DNA of 64,000 nucleotides from Bacillota bacterium (lineage in GTDB: Bacteria > Bacillota > UBA4882 > UBA8346), in assembly GCA_023402395.1 (NCBI GenBank), contig JAEYGI010000040.1, positions 930,001 through 994,000 on the forward strand. The letters are read 5' to 3'. A model generated the notes under the pieces. That model worked only from the letters and a program-made list of their open reading frames with translations. It did no database searches and was not told the DNA's origin. A program made the translations under genes and the position numbers. Numbering within the stretch: position 1 is the first letter of the stretch; the number at the start of each line of letters is the position of its first letter. Below are positions 61,014 through 64,000 of this stretch, piece after piece.

Positions 61014-61379
61014 TTACTCCAGTTCGGATTTTAAAAGAACGGCAATTTTTTGGTTGATGGATCGTAAATCTTGATAAAGCGGGCTTTCTTTCGGAATCAC
61101 CGCCATCACCCGTTCCAAATCCCCGATTACCTCAGTTATTACTTGTTGATGGGTTAAGAAACGGCCGACCAGCCGCAACTTGGCTTCCAACTCTTCCATG
61201 GTCCGTTCGGTGCGATGCAGCAAGTCGTGAACCGCCTGGCGGGAGACTCCTTCCGATTCGGCAATCTCCGCCAGTGACCAGTCCTCAAAGTAATATAACT
61301 CCATTGCCTTTCGCTGCTTCTCAGTGAGCAAGCCACCGTAAAAATCATATAACAGACCGGAACGTACCAGTTTTTCCAA
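61014..61379 (-). CDS. ylxM: YlxM, UPF0122 helix-turn-helix protein
   Basis: 121 residues with a sigma-factor region 4-like helix-turn-helix (YYFEDWSLAEIAESEGVSRQAVHD about 29-52). It is always found next to ffh and thought to tune SRP. The start is TTG, 8 nt after GGAGG. The promoter at 61423-61451 has a perfect -35. It leads the eight-gene operon down to lepB. Confidence 0.92.
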   Translation of the reverse strand: MEKLVRSGLLYDFYGGLLTEKQRKAMELYYFEDWSLAEIAESEGVSRQAVHDLLHRTERTMEELEAKLRLVGRFLTHQQVITEVIGDLERVMAVIPKESPLYQDLRSINQKIAVLLKSELE

Positions 61380-61422
61380 AGGAATGTCCTCCGGGTGTCA
61401 AGCAAAAATACTTAACAGAATT

Positions 61423-61451
61423 AGTATAGACTGATGAGCCCGGATTGTCAA
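61423..61451 (-). promoter_or_regulatory. ylxM-ffh operon promoter
   Basis: TTGACA (61446-61451), 17-bp spacer, TATACT (61423-61428). A 14-bp palindrome ATTGTCAAGACAAT (61444-61457) covers the -35. Confidence 0.88.
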
Positions 61452-61466
61452 GACAATTGTGGATAA

Positions 61467-61667
61467 ATGGTGTCTTATCGCAAAACCGGGAAACAACTGA
61501 GGAAAGGGGCGCCCAATCTGGCAACATTTATGCGAAAATCCGGACTCTGCCTCATTTATGGAATTCCCGGAACCGGCAGGAGATCGTCCGACCGCAAAGA
61601 AATCATCAAAGAGCATACCGGCTGCATCGCAGATTTATTCGAAATAGGCCAGGAGGAAAGCCATTGA
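61467..61667 (+). CDS. Doubtful small protein coupled to the barrel-like gene
   Basis: A 66-codon frame whose TGA overlaps the TTG start of the next gene (TTGA). It contains GLCLIYGIPGTGRRSS and a charged end DLFEIGQEESH. There is no clear ribosome site before its ATG, and an inner ATG at about 61530 is equally possible. It may only be the leader of the next gene. Confidence 0.25.
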   Translation: MVSYRKTGKQLRKGAPNLATFMRKSGLCLIYGIPGTGRRSSDRKEIIKEHTGCIADLFEIGQEESH

Positions 61668-62164
61668 ATAAATATTGGTCCGCCATCGTTCTTTCGTTAT
61701 CCCTGCTGCTTGCCGCGGCCGCCGGCCCCTGTCTTGCTGAAGGCTTCGAACGCCGGGATTTCGCCGTAGGATGGCAGTTTTCGCGTCCCGCCAGCGGACT
61801 GAGCGTGAAGATACCTATAAAGGATCAATATTATCTGCAACCGATTTTCGCGTTCTCGCTTACCGAAAACGATCAGACCACCGCCGGCCATCTCTCGTTG
61901 GGGCTCAGGGCCAGCCTGGATTTGCCGACCCGGAATGATTTCCATCCTTATACCGGTGTCTCCTGGGGCTACTCGAAAGATTTTAAGGAAACCCAGGTCG
62001 AAAATCGGACGATCGAAAACGGCCTTCAGGGCTTTTTCGGCGTGGAATACCAAAAGTATCTGGTGCGGCCGGCTCTTGAAATCGGCATGGGTACGTTTCA
62101 GAACGCGGATGGAACCAATTTTGCCGGGATGACTTACAACTTCTCGCTTTTTTATTATTTCTGA
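61664..62164 (+). CDS. Exported protein with outer-membrane beta-barrel features
   Basis: 166 residues from a TTG that is 7 nt after GGAGG. A signal peptide (about 1-24, LSLSLLLAAAAGPCLA) is followed by alternating polar/apolar strands rich in Gly and aromatic residues (FAVGWQFS, HLSLGLRASLDL, YTGVSWGYS, FFGVEYQKYL, LEIGMGTF), ending MTYNFSLFYYF with a terminal Phe. This is the C-terminal signal used by BAM-inserted barrels. Lengths of 8-strand barrels are about this. A longer frame to 61445 lacks a ribosome site. An outer membrane is implied, which is unusual but known for some Firmicutes. Confidence 0.65.
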   Translation: MNKYWSAIVLSLSLLLAAAAGPCLAEGFERRDFAVGWQFSRPASGLSVKIPIKDQYYLQPIFAFSLTENDQTTAGHLSLGLRASLDLPTRNDFHPYTGVSWGYSKDFKETQVENRTIENGLQGFFGVEYQKYLVRPALEIGMGTFQNADGTNFAGMTYNFSLFYYF

Positions 62165-62187
62165 GGCCAAAAGCCGCCGCCCCGAAA

Positions 62188-63954
62188 TCATTCAAACCCG
62201 CAGCAAACCCGGTTTTTCCCCGAATGCTTGGCGTGATAAAGCGACCGGTCGGCGTATTCCAGCAGTTCGCCCCGGTTTTCGGCATGGTCCGGCATGGTCG
62301 CCACGCCCAGTGAAATGGTAATCGGAGACCGCAATTGGCCTCCGGGAAGATTTTCAACCGCCTGCCGGATGCGTTCCGCAATCTGAAACGCCAGGGGATT
62401 TCCGGTATGGCGTAAAATAACCGCGAATTCCTCCCCGCCGTAACGGGCGACGCTCCCCTGCTCCCGCACGGTTTCGGACACGATGGCCGCAACCCTCTTC
62501 AATAGCTGGTCCCCTGCCGGATGGCCGTAAGTGTCATTATACTTTTTGAAATTATCGACATCCATTAAGATCAGGGAGACCGGAACTTCGTAACGGGATG
62601 ATTCATTGACGTGCTTTTCGAGCTGTTCATTAAAATAGCGCCGGTTATACAATCCGGTCAGGCCGTCGGTATCCGCCTGCAGCTTGGCCGAACGGATGCT
62701 GGCAATATGTTGGATGGCATTGCCGCATTGATTGGCGATCCCGGTCATCATCCGGATCTCCGCTTCGGCCATGCCCCGTTGCTGAGTGCCCGCGATCATC
62801 AAGACTCCGGCCACTTCCCGGTCGACCATGATCGGAAATGCAAATAGCGCTTTAACCGGAGTTCCCTGAAAAATTTTGACCAGTTCGGGATGCTTTCCGA
62901 TATCCGCACAGATCAGTGGTTCCCTGAACACTTGAATCGGCGCCAGGGTCAGGCTGTCCTTGCTAAGCGGGTTCTTGCCGTACCGTTCCAGCCATTCTTC
63001 TTCCCACTTCGCGCTTTCATAAACTTTAAGAAGATCGCTCTCAAACATCATGATCGCCGTCGCTAACGAAGGGTTGTTCTGCAAAACCGCTTTCATGGTC
63101 TGTTTGAAAATATCATCCAGATTGGAACTGGCGGTGACCTCCAGGGAATAATCGTTCAAACGTTGCAACTTGTCATTCCATTGCGTCAGGTTACGGGACA
63201 TCTCTTCGGTAACCTTGTAAGTCCGGGTAATCAACCGGCTGGCCACAAAGCCTGTCAGATAAAGATAAACCAGTTTGATAAAAAGGCCCGAGAGGTTAGG
63301 GAGTTCGGGCCGATTCCAGTAAGAAGCGCCGATCCAAACGACGGCGCTGAAGGTCGACCAGATGAAAACTCCGGCATACCGAAAGCGAACCGCCGCCGCG
63401 AACACCGGTAGAAACCAAAAAGGATACAGCGGGCTATCGGGGCCGCCGGTGATCCGGATGAAAAAGGTGGAAACCAGGAGATCGGTTATTGATAAGGGCC
63501 CCAGCAGCCAGCGTCTGGCCCAGAAATTACAGACCGGGACCAGCCAACACAATAGGTTCATTGAGAGATAGATTCCGGCAATCAGATAATACACCCGTTC
63601 CGATCCGGCTCCCAATGCCAGAAAAACCAATGTTCCATGAATCGCGGCGAACTTGATCCGGAACTCGGCCAAGGCTTGCAGAAAGGCGCTATTTCGTTTC
63701 CGTTTGAGTTCCAGCCGTCCTTCCAACGCTGCTCCTCCTAATGTCTTTGCAAGCGTTTCAAACAAAATGAGTGGCAGAAAATAAACCGGTAACCGCCTCG
63801 TGCCGCCGGACCATGGGATCATGAATTGAATTTCGCTAATTTTTGCCAAAATCCTTTTCCATCCATTCAACCCCATAATCCGACGGAACAACATGATTTT
63901 CTCATTGTGTTCAAACGATGAAAAAACTCGTAGCGCAAATTCATATGGCGTCAA
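62188..63954 (-). CDS. Membrane GAF-GGDEF diguanylate cyclase
   Basis: 588 residues or more. An N-terminal region with about six helices (about 50-250) is followed by a GAF domain (about 270-430) and a GGDEF domain (about 435-588) with TDGLTGLYNRRYF, LMDVDNFKKYNDTYGH and an intact GGEEF. The inhibitory RxxD position reads REQG, so product inhibition is likely absent. The frame stays open to the window edge at 64000, so the TTG at 63954 may be internal and the gene 5' incomplete. An ATG at 63894 is another option. It converges on the barrel-like gene. Confidence 0.88.
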   Translation of the reverse strand: MTPYEFALRVFSSFEHNEKIMLFRRIMGLNGWKRILAKISEIQFMIPWSGGTRRLPVYFLPLILFETLAKTLGGAALEGRLELKRKRNSAFLQALAEFRIKFAAIHGTLVFLALGAGSERVYYLIAGIYLSMNLLCWLVPVCNFWARRWLLGPLSITDLLVSTFFIRITGGPDSPLYPFWFLPVFAAAVRFRYAGVFIWSTFSAVVWIGASYWNRPELPNLSGLFIKLVYLYLTGFVASRLITRTYKVTEEMSRNLTQWNDKLQRLNDYSLEVTASSNLDDIFKQTMKAVLQNNPSLATAIMMFESDLLKVYESAKWEEEWLERYGKNPLSKDSLTLAPIQVFREPLICADIGKHPELVKIFQGTPVKALFAFPIMVDREVAGVLMIAGTQQRGMAEAEIRMMTGIANQCGNAIQHIASIRSAKLQADTDGLTGLYNRRYFNEQLEKHVNESSRYEVPVSLILMDVDNFKKYNDTYGHPAGDQLLKRVAAIVSETVREQGSVARYGGEEFAVILRHTGNPLAFQIAERIRQAVENLPGGQLRSPITISLGVATMPDHAENRGELLEYADRSLYHAKHSGKNRVCCGFE

Positions 63955-64000
63955 GTTCTTTGGCTCACCAAAGCGGCACGATTGCGCCCAATCAACCCGC

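Noticed and set aside
61445..61663. N-terminal extension of the barrel-like protein
   Set aside because: The signal peptide and the GGAGG site place the start at the TTG at 61664. The extension is basic and unlike an export signal.

Overview
The window looks like chromosome of a Firmicutes-type (Bacillota) bacterium of moderate G+C. The evidence is a PolC-type replicative polymerase with a built-in proofreading domain, a FapR lipid regulator with a near-canonical operator, YlxM next to ffh, a DUF1540 protein, and the classic blocks rpsB-tsf-pyrH-frr-uppS-cdsA-dxr-rseP-ispG-proS and ylxM-ffh-rpsP-khpA-rimM-trmD-rplS-lepB. A small exported protein at 61664-62164 ends in an outer-membrane beta-barrel style C-terminus, so a diderm Firmicute is plausible. 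That is inference. Many starts are GTG or TTG, each supported by a well-placed Shine-Dalgarno sequence.

Layout. 1-6000: the tail of an unknown membrane protein, an RRM RNA-binding protein, then obg, a small Cys protein, yhbY, proB, proA and nadD (all minus). 6100-11400: a GAF-GGDEF protein, fabH-fapR with its operator, a nitroreductase and an aldo/keto reductase. 11400-28300: polC between two copies of a MITE-like repeat, proS, ispG, a zinc-ribbon protein, rseP, dxr, an AI-2E permease, cdsA, uppS, frr, pyrH, tsf, rpsB and trxA. 28900-44800: a long minus-strand surface-glycosylation island holding two GT2 enzymes, a GtrA flippase, five large membrane proteins of GT-C type, an FAD oxidoreductase and three proteins sharing one secreted carbohydrate-binding-like domain. 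45300-53400: an MFS transporter, a DUF692 (MNIO) enzyme, a divergent HisI, a HyuA-type ATPase, an HDAC-like hydrolase with a zinc ribbon, a DUF1284 protein and DegV. 53500-64000: a PKD-repeat protein, a PAP2 phosphatase, DUF1540, the lepB-to-ylxM operon, a barrel-like protein and a membrane GGDEF protein.

The genes fit together as essential housekeeping (isoprenoid and phospholipid precursors, translation, secretion, proline and NAD synthesis) interrupted by one large accessory island. The island can make and flip lipid-linked sugars (GT2 plus GtrA), transfer them outside the membrane (PMT, PIG-V-like and Gpi18-like enzymes) and display carbohydrate-binding modules on the surface.

The most unusual signal is non-coding. 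Four intergenic arrays (346-427, 9136-9465, 28673-28877, 52040-52327) consist of short palindromes with 5-nt centres repeating at 21 bp, two helical turns. Two of them, 43 kb apart, are colinear unit by unit. One uses a different palindrome with the same period. I know of no described family that matches this.
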